Notes: a model not told the origin generated them from the letters alone. A stretch of DNA of 64,000 nt from an uncultured Pseudomonas sp. (GCF_943846705.1 NZ_OX044366.1:2480001-2544000), one strand, 5' to 3'; positions 9,313 to 23,578 are shown, numbered from the stretch's first letter. Numbers and translations are program-made.

Positions 9313-10371
9313 ATGAACATGCCGGTTTATACCCTTGGCCAGTTGGCCGGGCGTCTGGGTGCCACCTTGCGTGGCACCGAAGATCAACTGATCAGTGGTT
9401 TGGCTACCTTGCAGGAGGCTGGCCCTGAGCAGTTGAGTTTTCTCGCCAATGCGCAATACCGTAAGTTTCTCTCTGGCTGTCAGGCTGGTGCGGTGCTGCT
9501 GACCGCCGCCGATGCCGAAGGCTATACCGGTAATGCCCTGGTTGTGGCCAATCCCTACCTGGCCTATGCCGAGCTTTCCCATCTGTTTGATCGCAAGCCG
9601 CGGGCCTTGCCGGGTGTGCACCCGAGCGCGGTGGTGGCGGCGGATGCGCAGGTCGATGGCAGTGCCAGTATTGGCGCGTATGCAGTGGTCGAGAGTGGTG
9701 CGCAGATAGCCGCCGGCGTGACTGTCGGCGCGCAGTGCGTTATCGGCGCGCGTTCGGTGATCGGTGAGGGCGGCTGGTTAGCCCCGCGAGTGACGCTGTA
9801 TCACGATGTGCGGATCGGCAAACGCGTGGTCATTCAGTCCGGCGCGGTGATCGGCGGTGAGGGCTTCGGCTTTGCCAACGAGAAGGGTGTCTGGCAGAAG
9901 ATCGCGCAGATCGGCGGCGTGACTATCGGCGATGATGTTGAAATAGGTGCCAACACCACGGTGGACCGTGGTGCGTTGTCGGACACGCTGATTGGTAACG
10001 GCGTTAAGCTGGATAACCAGATCATGATCGCGCACAACGTGCAGATCGGTGATAACACCGCCATGGCCGGTTGCGCGGGTATTTCCGGCAGCACCAAAAT
10101 CGGCAAGAACTGCATGATCGCCGGCGGCGTTGGCATGGTTGGGCACATCGAGGTGTGCGACAACGTGTTCGTCACCGGTATGACCATGGTCACCCGCTCG
10201 ATTACCGAGCCCGGCTCCTATTCTTCGGGCACAGCCATGCAGCCAGCGGCTGAGTGGCGCAAGAGCGCGGCACGGATTCGTCAGTTGGATGACATGGCGC
10301 GACGCCTGCAGCAGTTGGAAAAGCAGCTGGCCGCCGTGACCTCCGCCGCTGACACTTCATCTGATGCCTGA
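9313..10371 (+). CDS. lpxD: UDP-3-O-(3-hydroxyacyl)glucosamine N-acyltransferase
   Basis: Third step of lipid A synthesis: transfers a 3-hydroxyacyl chain from ACP to the 2-amine of UDP-3-O-acyl-glucosamine. An N-terminal uridine-binding domain (to about residue 100) precedes a left-handed beta helix of hexapeptide repeats and a C-terminal helix (RRLQQLEKQLAAV). Conserved IMIAHNVQIG contains the catalytic His. The start could be 9313 or 9319; 9313 (MNMPVYTLGQL) gives 352 aa. No good Shine-Dalgarno is visible, consistent with coupling to skp, whose stop is two bases upstream. Confidence 0.95.
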   Translation: MNMPVYTLGQLAGRLGATLRGTEDQLISGLATLQEAGPEQLSFLANAQYRKFLSGCQAGAVLLTAADAEGYTGNALVVANPYLAYAELSHLFDRKPRALPGVHPSAVVAADAQVDGSASIGAYAVVESGAQIAAGVTVGAQCVIGARSVIGEGGWLAPRVTLYHDVRIGKRVVIQSGAVIGGEGFGFANEKGVWQKIAQIGGVTIGDDVEIGANTTVDRGALSDTLIGNGVKLDNQIMIAHNVQIGDNTAMAGCAGISGSTKIGKNCMIAGGVGMVGHIEVCDNVFVTGMTMVTRSITEPGSYSSGTAMQPAAEWRKSAARIRQLDDMARRLQQLEKQLAAVTSAADTSSDA

Positions 10372-10401
10372 ACCGGTATTTGCCGGTTTCTCTTTTTTCT
10401 C
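10371..10401 (+). terminator. Hairpin with T-rich tail between lpxD and fabZ
   Basis: AACCGG (10371-10376) pairs with CCGGTT (10383-10388), starting on the last base of the lpxD stop, followed by a pyrimidine run with six consecutive T. It resembles an intrinsic terminator but lies inside the lpx cluster, 20 bases before the fabZ start, so it probably reduces rather than stops read-through. Confidence 0.5.
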
Positions 10402-10419
10402 TTACAGGCTCCTCTGCAC

Positions 10420-10860
10420 ATGATGGACATCAACCAGATTCGCGAATACTTGCCGCACCGTTATCCGTTCCTGCTGGTGGATCGGGTGGCTGAGCTGGAT
10501 CTTGAAGGCAAGTGTATTCGTGCTTACAAGAATGTCAGTATCAATGAGCCATTCTTTAACGGCCACTTCCCTGAGCACCCGATCATGCCGGGCGTGTTGA
10601 TCATCGAGGCCATGGCTCAGGCCGCTGGCATTCTCGGCTTCAAGATGATGGATCTGAAGCCTGCCGATGGCACCCTGTATTACTTCGTTGGCTCGGACAA
10701 GCTACGCTTTCGTCAGCCAGTGGTGCCGGGTGATCAACTGATCCTCGAGGCCCGCTACCTGAGCAGCAAGCGCAGCATCTGGAAGTTCGAGTGCAAGGCC
10801 AGCGTCGACGGCAAGGAAGTCTGCTCGGCAGAAATCATCTGTGCGGAACGCAAACTATGA
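10420..10860 (+). CDS. fabZ: 3-hydroxyacyl-ACP dehydratase FabZ
   Basis: Dehydrates 3-hydroxyacyl-ACP in fatty acid elongation, competing with LpxA and LpxD for the same 3-hydroxyacyl-ACP pool. Hotdog fold; catalytic His49 in NGHFPEHPIMPGV and Glu63 in LIIEAMAQ are present. Length 146 aa is normal. The ATG pair MMDINQIREYLPHRYPF matches homologues. The stop overlaps the lpxA ATG (ATGA), so it is translationally coupled to the enzyme with which it shares substrate. Confidence 0.97.
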   Translation: MMDINQIREYLPHRYPFLLVDRVAELDLEGKCIRAYKNVSINEPFFNGHFPEHPIMPGVLIIEAMAQAAGILGFKMMDLKPADGTLYYFVGSDKLRFRQPVVPGDQLILEARYLSSKRSIWKFECKASVDGKEVCSAEIICAERKL

Positions 10861-11633
10861 GTTTGATTGACCCTCGCGCGATCATCGACCCCAGTGCCAA
10901 GCTGGCTGACGACGTTATCGTAGGCCCTTGGTCGATAGTCGGGGCCGATGTGGAAATTGGCGAAGGTACAGTGATCGGCCCCCATGTGATCCTCAAGGGG
11001 CCGACCTGGATCGGTAAACATAACCGCATCTATCAGTTTTCCTCGGTGGGCGAAGACACCCCTGATCTTAAGTATCAAGGTGAGGCGACGCGCCTGGTGA
11101 TTGGCGATCACAATGTGATTCGTGAGGGTGTCACCATCCATCGCGGTACCGTGCAGGACCGCAGTGAAACCACTATTGGCGACCACAATCTGATCATGGC
11201 CTATGCCCACATTGGCCATGACAGCGTGATCGGCAATCATTGCATTCTGGTCAACAACACCGCGTTGGCCGGGCATGTATGGGTGGATGACTGGGCGATT
11301 CTTTCCGGTTACACCCTGGTCCATCAGTTCTGCCGTATCGGCGCGCACAGCTTTTCCGGCATGGGCACGGCGATTGGCAAGGACGTTCCGGCGTTTGTCA
11401 CCGTCTTTGGTAACCCGGCGGAAGCCCGCAGCATGAACTTCGAGGGCATGCGTCGTCGTGGTTTCAGCCCCGAAGCCATTGCGGCCCTGCGTCGCGGTTA
11501 CAAGACGGTCTACCGCCAAGGGCTGACGGTTGATCAGGCGATGAGCGAGTTGGCCGAATCGGCAGCAGAGTTCCCCGAAGTCGCGATCTTCCGCGATTCC
11601 ATTCAGGCTTCCAGCCGCGGCATTACCCGATAA
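10857..11633 (+). CDS. lpxA: UDP-N-acetylglucosamine acyltransferase
   Basis: First enzyme of lipid A synthesis; acylates the 3-OH of UDP-GlcNAc. A left-handed beta helix of hexapeptide repeats occupies about residues 1-185, then a helical C-terminal domain. AHIGH around residues 117-121 holds the counterpart of E. coli catalytic His125. The start is the ATG overlapping the fabZ stop, giving the standard 258 aa; an in-frame upstream extension to 10791 lies inside fabZ. lpxB follows after three bases. Confidence 0.97.
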   Translation: MSLIDPRAIIDPSAKLADDVIVGPWSIVGADVEIGEGTVIGPHVILKGPTWIGKHNRIYQFSSVGEDTPDLKYQGEATRLVIGDHNVIREGVTIHRGTVQDRSETTIGDHNLIMAYAHIGHDSVIGNHCILVNNTALAGHVWVDDWAILSGYTLVHQFCRIGAHSFSGMGTAIGKDVPAFVTVFGNPAEARSMNFEGMRRRGFSPEAIAALRRGYKTVYRQGLTVDQAMSELAESAAEFPEVAIFRDSIQASSRGITR

Positions 11634-11636
11634 TTT

Positions 11637-12770
11637 ATGACTGACCTGATGCGTGTCGCGCTGGTCGCCGGCGAGGCGTCTGGCGATATTCTCGGTGCCG
11701 GCCTGATGCAGGCCCTTAAAGCCCAGCACCCCGCAATCGAGTTTATCGGTGTCGGTGGCCCGCTGATGCAGGCCCAGGGCCTGAACTCCTATTTTCCGAT
11801 GGAGCGCTTGTCGGTGATGGGTTTGGTTGAGGTGCTTGGTCGTCTTCCCGAATTGTTGTCACGGCGTAAACGCCTGATCAACACGTTGATCGCCGCCAAG
11901 CCGGATGTGTGCATCGGCATCGACGCGCCGGATTTCAATCTGACCCTTGAGCTCAAGTTGCGTCAGGCGGGAATCAAGACCGTGCATTACGTCAGTCCTT
12001 CCGTGTGGGCCTGGCGGCAGAAGCGTGTGCTGAAGATTCGGGATGCCTGCGATCTGATGCTGACCCTGTTTCCGTTCGAAGCGCAGTTCTACCAGGACCA
12101 TCAGGTGCCGGTGCGTTTTGTTGGGCATCCGCTGGCCGATACCATTCCGCAACAGGCCGATCGCGCGGCGGCGCGTGATGCGCTTAACCTGCCCCATGAT
12201 CAGCCCGTGGTTGCCTTGATGCCGGGCAGTCGCGGTGGTGAAGTGGCGCGCCTGGGCAGTCTGTTTCTCGATGCGGCCGTGCGCTTGCGTACGTTGCGCC
12301 CCGGTATTCAGTTTGTCTTGCCCTGTTCCAGTCCCGAACGTCGTGCACAGCTTGAGCAGATGCTGGTAGGCCGTGATCTGCCGCTGACCCTGCTCAATGG
12401 CCGCTCCCATGAGGCGCTAGCCGCCTGTAATGCGGTGTTGATTGCCTCCGGTACGGCGACCCTTGAAGCCCTGCTGTACAAGCGCCCCATGGTGGTGGCC
12501 TATAAGGTTGCACCTATGACCTACCGCATCCTTAAGCGCCTGGTTAGCAGTGCCTATATTTCATTGCCCAACCTGCTGGCCGAGCGTTTGCTGGTGCCCG
12601 AGCTGATCCAGGATGCGGCTACTGCCGAAGCGCTGGCGCAGTTGCTGGCACCGCTGCTCAATGGCGGCGAAGTGCAGACTGAAGGCTTTGATGTGATTCA
12701 TCGGGCTTTGCGTCGTGATGCGTCAGTACAGGCCGCCCAGGCCGTGCTGCAGCTAACGGGCCGTAGCTGA
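11637..12770 (+). CDS. lpxB: Lipid A disaccharide synthase
   Basis: Glycosyltransferase (GT19) that joins UDP-2,3-diacylglucosamine and lipid X to form the lipid A disaccharide at the inner-membrane face. N-terminal VALVAGEASGDILGA and central VGHPLADT and LMPGSRGGEV motifs are characteristic, as is SGTATLEALLYKRPMVVAYK for nucleotide binding. The 377-aa length is normal. The stop overlaps rnhB by one base (TGATG). Confidence 0.96.
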   Translation: MTDLMRVALVAGEASGDILGAGLMQALKAQHPAIEFIGVGGPLMQAQGLNSYFPMERLSVMGLVEVLGRLPELLSRRKRLINTLIAAKPDVCIGIDAPDFNLTLELKLRQAGIKTVHYVSPSVWAWRQKRVLKIRDACDLMLTLFPFEAQFYQDHQVPVRFVGHPLADTIPQQADRAAARDALNLPHDQPVVALMPGSRGGEVARLGSLFLDAAVRLRTLRPGIQFVLPCSSPERRAQLEQMLVGRDLPLTLLNGRSHEALAACNAVLIASGTATLEALLYKRPMVVAYKVAPMTYRILKRLVSSAYISLPNLLAERLLVPELIQDAATAEALAQLLAPLLNGGEVQTEGFDVIHRALRRDASVQAAQAVLQLTGRS

Positions 12771-13366
12771 TGCAGCTCGGCCTGGATTTCACCCTGGTGC
12801 AGGAACTGGTTGCTGGTGTCGATGAGGTGGGCCGTGGCCCGCTCTGCGGTGCGGTGGTGACGGCCGCCGTCATTCTCGATCCGGCACGGCCGATTCTCGG
12901 CCTCAATGACTCGAAGAAATTGACTGAAGCGCGTCGCGAAAAGCTCTTCGATGAAATTCGTGAAAAAGCCCTGGCCTGGTGCATTGCCCGGGCTGAGGTG
13001 GAAGAGATCGACCAGCTGAACATTTTGCAGGCCACCATGCTGGCCATGCAGCGTGCGGTCGAGGGTTTGAGCGTCACACCTAAATTGGCGCTGATCGACG
13101 GCAATCGCTGCCCCAAGCTGCAGGTGCCCAGTGCCGCTGTGGTCAAGGGCGATAGCCAGGTCCCGGCCATTGCTGCCGCTTCGATCCTGGCCAAGGTCAG
13201 CCGCGACCGCGAGATGCAGCAGCTTGATCAGCAATACCCCGGCTACGGCATTGCCGGGCACAAGGGCTATCCCACCCCCGTGCATCTAGAGGCTTTACGC
13301 CGCCTAGGGCCGACGCCGATTCATCGACGCTCGTTCGGGCCGGTCAAGGCTCTTTTGGATACGTAA
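12770..13366 (+). CDS. rnhB: Ribonuclease HII
   Basis: Removes ribonucleotides and RNA from RNA-DNA hybrids using two metal ions. The DEVGRGPLCG motif (about residues 18-27) contains the first two acidic ligands and the RNase HII-specific GRG loop; LNDSKKL and LIDGNRCP supply the rest. The 198-aa length is typical. It is the last gene of the lpx run, and its stop codon lies inside the left arm of the palindromic element that follows. Confidence 0.95.
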   Translation: MQLGLDFTLVQELVAGVDEVGRGPLCGAVVTAAVILDPARPILGLNDSKKLTEARREKLFDEIREKALAWCIARAEVEEIDQLNILQATMLAMQRAVEGLSVTPKLALIDGNRCPKLQVPSAAVVKGDSQVPAIAAASILAKVSRDREMQQLDQQYPGYGIAGHKGYPTPVHLEALRRLGPTPIHRRSFGPVKALLDT

Positions 13367-13438
13367 GGTGGGTTGAGGTGCTTGCGCCGATACCCATCAT
13401 GTCGCGCGATGGGTATCGCTGTGCTCAACCCATCCTAC
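13363..13438. repeat. Large intergenic palindrome between rnhB and dnaE
   Basis: An 11-bp perfect inverted pair, CGATACCCATC (13388-13398) and GATGGGTATCG (13408-13418), flanks a 9-base loop. An outer pair, GGTGGGTTGAG (13367-13377) and CTCAACCCATCC (13425-13436), extends the stem. The GTAGGATGGGTTGAG...GATACCCATC pattern resembles a short dispersed element I recall from gammaproteobacterial spacers; only one location occurs in this window. It may terminate or insulate the lpx run from dnaE. Confidence 0.7.
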
Positions 13439-13508
13439 TTGCTGTTGTTTGCACTTTGGCCCGGTACAATCCGGGCCTTATCGTTTTTGTGTTTTGTATA
13501 GGACTGCC

Positions 13509-17030
<3,522 letters not shown>

Positions 17031-17033
17031 TTT

Positions 17034-17104
17034 GCGAGGCTCTGGCCTCGCCGGTTGGTCGTGATACCCAGTGGGTTCTGCATTGAAGGCTTTCGTGCAG
17101 AACC
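17034..17104 (+). other. Two hairpins in the dnaE-accA spacer
   Basis: GCGAGGC/GCCTCGC (17034-17051) and GGTTCTGCA (17074-17082) / TGCAGAACC (17096-17104) are perfect inverted repeats in the 168-base spacer. Neither has a clear T-run, so their role as terminators is doubtful. Transcription of accA could start after them. Confidence 0.5.
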
Positions 17105-17198
17105 GGGTGTCGACCTGAATGCGCCTGCTGCTATAAGGTAGGGCGCGATAACGGATACAGCTCCCGGCCACTTGGCCGTCGACGCAAGACGGATGACT

Positions 17199-18149
17199 AT
17201 GAACCCGAATTTTCTCGATTTCGAACAGCCGATCGCCGACCTGCAAGCCAAGATCGAAGAGCTTCGCCTGGTTGGTAACGACAACTCGCTGAACATCACT
17301 GATGAAATCGCACGCCTGCAGGTTAAGAGCAGCTCGCTGACCGAAAGCATTTTCGGCAACCTGAGCAGCTGGCAGATCGCCAAGCTGGCGCGCCACCCGC
17401 GCCGTCCTTACACCCTGGATTACCTGCAGCACATCTTTACTGAGTTTGATGAGCTGCATGGTGATCGGCATTTTTCCGATGACGCCGCCCTGGTTGGTGG
17501 TGTAGCGCGCTTGGACGGTGAGCCGGTGATGGTCATCGGTCACCAGAAAGGCCGTGAAGTTCGCGAAAAAGTACGCCGCAACTTCGGCATGCCGCGTCCT
17601 GAGGGCTACCGCAAGGCGTGTCGCCTGATGGAAATGGCTGAACGCTTCAAAATGCCGATCCTGACCTTTATCGATACCCCGGGTGCTTATCCGGGTATCG
17701 ATGCCGAAGAGCGCAACCAGAGTGAGGCGATTGCCTGGAACCTGCGCGTCATGGCGCGGTTGAAGACGCCGATCATTGCCACGGTGATCGGTGAGGGTGG
17801 GTCCGGCGGCGCACTGGCCATTGGTGTGTGCGATCAGTTGAACATGCTGCAGTACTCCACCTACTCGGTGATCTCGCCGGAAGGCTGCGCCTCGATTCTG
17901 TGGAAGACTGCGGAGAAAGCGCCAGATGCCGCTGAGGCGATGGGCATCACCGCTGAGCGCCTGAAAGGCTTAGGCATCGTCGATCAGGTGATTGGCGAGC
18001 CGCTCGGTGGTGCACACAGTGACCCGGCGGCTGCCGCTGAGTCGGTGCGTCAGGCGTTGTTAACCCAGCTGGACATGCTCAAAACGTTCGATACGGAGGC
18101 GTTGTTGAAGCGTCGTTATGAGCGTTTGATGAGCTACGGCATCGCCTAA
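17199..18149 (+). CDS. accA: Acetyl-CoA carboxylase carboxyltransferase subunit alpha
   Basis: With AccD, transfers the carboxyl group from biotin on AccB to acetyl-CoA, forming malonyl-CoA. The protein begins MNPNFLDFEQPIADLQ as in other pseudomonads; an in-frame ATG at 17193 would add two residues and cannot be excluded. The crotonase-fold core includes IGEGGSGGALAIGVCD and SVISPEGCASILWK. The 316-aa length is normal. It is immediately followed (no gap) by tilS. Confidence 0.96.
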   Translation: MNPNFLDFEQPIADLQAKIEELRLVGNDNSLNITDEIARLQVKSSSLTESIFGNLSSWQIAKLARHPRRPYTLDYLQHIFTEFDELHGDRHFSDDAALVGGVARLDGEPVMVIGHQKGREVREKVRRNFGMPRPEGYRKACRLMEMAERFKMPILTFIDTPGAYPGIDAEERNQSEAIAWNLRVMARLKTPIIATVIGEGGSGGALAIGVCDQLNMLQYSTYSVISPEGCASILWKTAEKAPDAAEAMGITAERLKGLGIVDQVIGEPLGGAHSDPAAAAESVRQALLTQLDMLKTFDTEALLKRRYERLMSYGIA

Positions 18150-19463
18150 ATGAGCTTGAGCGCCAGGCTGCTGGAATCTCTGGCGCCCTGGCGCAACGCG
18201 CCGGCTTGGCATATCGCCTTGTCCGGTGGGTTGGATTCCACGGTGCTGTTGCACCTGCTGGCCGGCCTCGCGCAACGCGAGGCATTGCCGCCACTTTCCG
18301 CCATCCATATTCATCACGGTTTACAGAGCGCTGCCGATGCCTGGCCGGCGCATTGCCGTGAGCTGTGCGCGGGGCTATCTGTGCCGTTACAGGTTGAGTA
18401 TGTGCAGGTTGTCCCAGGAGCCAGTCTTGAGCGTGCAGCGCGTGATGCTCGTTACGCCGCTTTTGCTGCACGCTTGGATGCTGGTGAGGTGCTGCTGACT
18501 GCGCAGCATCGCGATGATCAAGCGGAAACCTTACTGTTTCGCCTGCTGCGCGGTGCCGGTGTGCAGGGTTTGGCGGCGATGCAGGTGAGTCGCGCATTGG
18601 CGGCGGGGCGCCTGGTTCGGCCGCTTCTGAACTGTTCGCGGGCTGAGTTGCAGGTTTATGCCGTCGAACAAAAGCTCAGCTGGGTCGACGATCCATCAAA
18701 TACCGATGAGCGGTTCTCGCGTAATTACTTGCGTCGCCAGGTGCTGCCGTCATTGCTCAAGCGTTGGCCGCAGGCGCTGGTCAGCCTGTCGCGCACCGCC
18801 GCGCACTTGGGTGAGGCGGGGCAGTTGCTTGATGAGCTGGCGCAGCAGGATGTCGCGGCCGCTGAGGTGTCGGGCGAGTTTGCCTGGCTACCGCTGCCAC
18901 GCCTGGCGCTGCCTGCACTACGCGGTTTGAGTGAGCCGCGTCAGCGTAATGCGCTGCGTTATTGGCTGCGACCGTTGACGGCGATGCCGGATAGCGAGCA
19001 TTGGGTCGGTTGGCAGGCGCTGCGCGATGCGGCGGTCGATGCTGCGCCGGTCTGGAGGCTGGCGGCGGGTGAGTTACGCCGCAGTGATGAGTGCTTATGG
19101 TGGTTGGCGGGTGACTGGCTGCGCTCGCCGGCACAGCTCGCTAGAGCGGTTCACGGTGCTCAGTGCGCGGTGTTGCCGGGTAATGGCTGTGTGCGTATTG
19201 AAGGCCGATTACCGGCGGGCAACTGGCAGTTGGGTTATCGCCGCGCTGGTGAGCAGATCCTCTTGCAGGGACGCGGGCATCGTGATTTGAAACGCTTGTT
19301 CAATGAGTTACGGGTGCCGGTTTTTGTGCGTGAGCGCTTGCCGTTGCTACGTTTGGATGGCCAAGTTGTGGCGGTCGCCAATCTGCCAGGATTGGATGGC
19401 GCGCTCGACGGCAGTTGGCAATTACATTGGCAGCCGCCGACCAGCGATCAAGGTTTGAGCTGA
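18150..19463 (+). CDS. tilS: tRNA(Ile)-lysidine synthase
   Basis: Adds lysine to C34 of the CAU-anticodon tRNA-Ile so that it reads AUA; essential in most bacteria. The N-terminal PP-loop ATPase motif is SGGLDSTVL, followed by HIHHGL and the AQHRDDQAETLLFRLLRGAG segment. A central domain and the C-terminal TilS module (near LLQGRGHRDLKRLFNE) complete the E. coli-like long form at 437 aa. The start directly abuts the accA stop, implying cotranscription. Confidence 0.95.
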   Translation: MSLSARLLESLAPWRNAPAWHIALSGGLDSTVLLHLLAGLAQREALPPLSAIHIHHGLQSAADAWPAHCRELCAGLSVPLQVEYVQVVPGASLERAARDARYAAFAARLDAGEVLLTAQHRDDQAETLLFRLLRGAGVQGLAAMQVSRALAAGRLVRPLLNCSRAELQVYAVEQKLSWVDDPSNTDERFSRNYLRRQVLPSLLKRWPQALVSLSRTAAHLGEAGQLLDELAQQDVAAAEVSGEFAWLPLPRLALPALRGLSEPRQRNALRYWLRPLTAMPDSEHWVGWQALRDAAVDAAPVWRLAAGELRRSDECLWWLAGDWLRSPAQLARAVHGAQCAVLPGNGCVRIEGRLPAGNWQLGYRRAGEQILLQGRGHRDLKRLFNELRVPVFVRERLPLLRLDGQVVAVANLPGLDGALDGSWQLHWQPPTSDQGLS

Positions 19464-19629
19464 TAAGCCCTTTCCGGTAGACTACGCTCCCGTCTTACTA
19501 GTGCTTTTGTTGACTCCCTTGGGAATCGACAGGGCTAGCTTATTGCATGTGTTGCAGTAAGCAGCTTGGGTACTCCTTCGCTTTCCCCGGCGGCACTGGC
19601 CGCTTAAACGCAGACTTCTAGGGTTTTTC

Positions 19630-21261
<1,632 letters not shown>

Positions 21262-21265
21262 GACG

Positions 21266-22111
21266 ATGGCGCAGAAAATCATCAAGGTTGGCGCTATTGA
21301 AATCGCCAACGACAAGCCCTTCGTGCTGTTCGGCGGGATCAACGTCATTGAGTCGCGCGAGCTGGCCATGCGTGCCTGTGAAGAGTACGTACGGGTTACT
21401 GACAAGCTCGGTATCCCTTACGTGTTCAAGGCCAGCTTTGATAAGGCCAACCGCTCGTCCGTGAGCTCATTCCGTGGCCCAGGCCTGGAAGAGGGCATGA
21501 AGGTCTTTGAGGAAATTAAAAAGACCTTCGGCGTGCCGGTAATCACTGACGTGCATGAGCCGCATCAGGCGCAGCCCGTGGCTGATGTATGCGACATCAT
21601 TCAGCTGCCGGCGTTTCTCTCGCGGCAAACTGATCTGGTCGTGGCCATGGCCAAGACCGGAGCGGTGATCAATATCAAAAAAGCCCAGTTCCTTGCGCCC
21701 CAGGAGATGAAGCACATCCTGGCTAAGTGTGAAGAGGCGGGTAATGACCAACTGATTCTCTGCGAGCGTGGCAGCTCCTTCGGCTACAACAACCTGGTAG
21801 TGGACATGCTCGGCTTCGGCACCATGAAGCAGATGAACTACCCGGTGTTCTTCGACGTAACCCACGCGCTGCAAATGCCGGGTGGGCGTGCCGACTCGGC
21901 CGGTGGTCGTCGTGCTCAGGTCACTGACCTGGCCAAGGCGGGTATGAGCCAAGGCCTGGCGGGCTTATTTTTGGAAGCGCATCCGGATCCGGATAACGCT
22001 AAATGTGACGGCCCTTGTGCCTTGCGTCTGGACAAGCTGGAACCGTTCCTCACTCAGCTCAAGCAGCTGGATGATTTGATCAAGAGTTTTGCGCCGATTG
22101 AGACTGCCTGA
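21266..22111 (+). CDS. kdsA: 3-deoxy-8-phosphooctulonate synthase (KDO-8-P synthase)
   Basis: Condenses arabinose 5-phosphate and phosphoenolpyruvate to KDO-8-phosphate for the lipopolysaccharide core. It begins MAQKIIKVGAIEIAND; upstream in-frame codons lie inside pyrG. KASFDKANRSS, the GVPVITDVHE strand and FDVTHALQMPGG match the family. At 281 aa it is normal length. Only four bases separate it from pyrG; in Pseudomonas this pair sits before eno, linking CTP (needed to activate KDO) with KDO supply. Confidence 0.96.
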   Translation: MAQKIIKVGAIEIANDKPFVLFGGINVIESRELAMRACEEYVRVTDKLGIPYVFKASFDKANRSSVSSFRGPGLEEGMKVFEEIKKTFGVPVITDVHEPHQAQPVADVCDIIQLPAFLSRQTDLVVAMAKTGAVINIKKAQFLAPQEMKHILAKCEEAGNDQLILCERGSSFGYNNLVVDMLGFGTMKQMNYPVFFDVTHALQMPGGRADSAGGRRAQVTDLAKAGMSQGLAGLFLEAHPDPDNAKCDGPCALRLDKLEPFLTQLKQLDDLIKSFAPIETA

Positions 22112-22256
22112 AACGGTAATTCTCCGGTAAAGTGCTTTTTGTATACAATCTGACTTAGTAGTCGATACATGTTGTGCGCTGGACTCGTTTCCAGTGCGCA
22201 GCGAGTGTGCATCTCAGTGCTACCCTTTTCGTCAATTTTTTGGAGTGCTACACGCA

Positions 22257-23546
22257 ATGGCAAAGATCGTCGACATCAAAGGCCGTGAGGTTCTCGATTC
22301 CCGTGGTAACCCAACTGTGGAAGCCGATGTAATTCTCGAGGGCGGCATCATGGGCAGCGCCTGTGCGCCGTCTGGTGCCTCCACCGGTTCGCGTGAAGCA
22401 CTGGAATTGCGTGATGGCGACAAGAGCCGTTACCTGGGTAAGGGCGTACTCAAGGCCGTGGCCAATATCAACGGCCCGATCCGCGACTTGCTGCTGGGCA
22501 AAGATGCCGCTGACCAGAAAGCCCTCGATTTGGCGATGATCGCCCTCGACGGTACTGAGAACAAAGCCACCCTGGGTGCCAACGCCATCCTTGCGGTGTC
22601 TTTGGCTGCTGCCAAGGCTGCCGCTCAGGCCAAGGGCGTGCCGCTGTATGCGCACATCGCCGACCTGAATGGCACCCCAGGTGTTTACTCGATGCCGGTA
22701 CCGATGATGAACATCATCAACGGCGGCGAGCATGCCGATAACAACGTCGACATCCAGGAGTTCATGGTGCAGCCGGTCGGTGCCAAGACCTTCTCCGACG
22801 CCTTGCGTATGGGCACTGAGATCTTCCATCACCTGAAAGCGGTGCTGAAGGCCCGTGGCCTGAGCACCTCGGTCGGTGATGAAGGCGGTTTCGCGCCGAA
22901 CCTGGCGTCCAACGAAGACGCGCTGGCAGCTATTGCCGAGGCTGTGGCCAATGCCGGTTACACCTTGGGCGATGACGTCACCCTGGCTCTGGACTGCGCC
23001 TCCAGCGAGTTCTTCAAGGATGGTCAGTACGACCTGGCTGGCGAAGGTAAAGTGTTTAACGCCGAAGGTTTCGCCGACTATCTGGCGGGTCTGTCCGAGC
23101 GCTACCCGATCATCTCCATTGAAGACGGCATGGACGAGTCCGATTGGGCGGGCTGGAAAGTCCTGACCGACAAGATCGGCAACAAGGTTCAGCTGGTTGG
23201 CGACGACTTGTTCGTCACCAATACCAAGATCCTCAAGCGTGGTATTGACGAGTCGATCGGTAACTCGATCCTGATCAAGTTCAACCAGATCGGCACCCTG
23301 ACCGAAACCCTGGAAGCCATCCAGATGGCCAAGGCTGCCGGTTACACCGCGGTTATCTCGCACCGCTCCGGTGAAACTGAAGACAGCACCATCGCCGACC
23401 TGGCAGTGGGCACTGCGGCGGGCCAGATCAAGACCGGCTCGCTGTGCCGTTCGGACCGTGTGTCCAAGTACAACCAGCTGCTGCGTATTGAAGAGCAGCT
23501 GGCGGGCAAGGCACCTTACAAGGGCCGCGCCGAGTTCCGTGGCTAA
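22257..23546 (+). CDS. eno: Enolase
   Basis: Interconverts 2-phosphoglycerate and phosphoenolpyruvate and is a component of the RNA degradosome in related bacteria. VLDSRGNPTVEADV at the N-terminus, the ISIEDGMDESDW metal ligands and SHRSGETEDSTIADLAVG near the C-terminus are all intact. Length 429 aa matches P. aeruginosa. The ATG at 22257 has GGAG upstream. The 145-base spacer after kdsA contains a GC-rich imperfect hairpin (TGCGCTGGA/TCCAGTGCGCA) and likely an eno promoter. Confidence 0.97.
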   Translation: MAKIVDIKGREVLDSRGNPTVEADVILEGGIMGSACAPSGASTGSREALELRDGDKSRYLGKGVLKAVANINGPIRDLLLGKDAADQKALDLAMIALDGTENKATLGANAILAVSLAAAKAAAQAKGVPLYAHIADLNGTPGVYSMPVPMMNIINGGEHADNNVDIQEFMVQPVGAKTFSDALRMGTEIFHHLKAVLKARGLSTSVGDEGGFAPNLASNEDALAAIAEAVANAGYTLGDDVTLALDCASSEFFKDGQYDLAGEGKVFNAEGFADYLAGLSERYPIISIEDGMDESDWAGWKVLTDKIGNKVQLVGDDLFVTNTKILKRGIDESIGNSILIKFNQIGTLTETLEAIQMAKAAGYTAVISHRSGETEDSTIADLAVGTAAGQIKTGSLCRSDRVSKYNQLLRIEEQLAGKAPYKGRAEFRG

Positions 23547-23578
23547 ACGCCACGGAGCGTGACGCTACAGCGTTAAAA

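Noticed and set aside
13363..13508. Palindromic rnhB-dnaE spacer as a CRISPR or IS remnant
   Set aside because: Only one inverted pair, no direct repeats with spacers, no transposase fragment.
22248..23363. 371-codon antisense frame over eno
   Set aside because: Opposite enolase, no family resemblance, no ribosome site.
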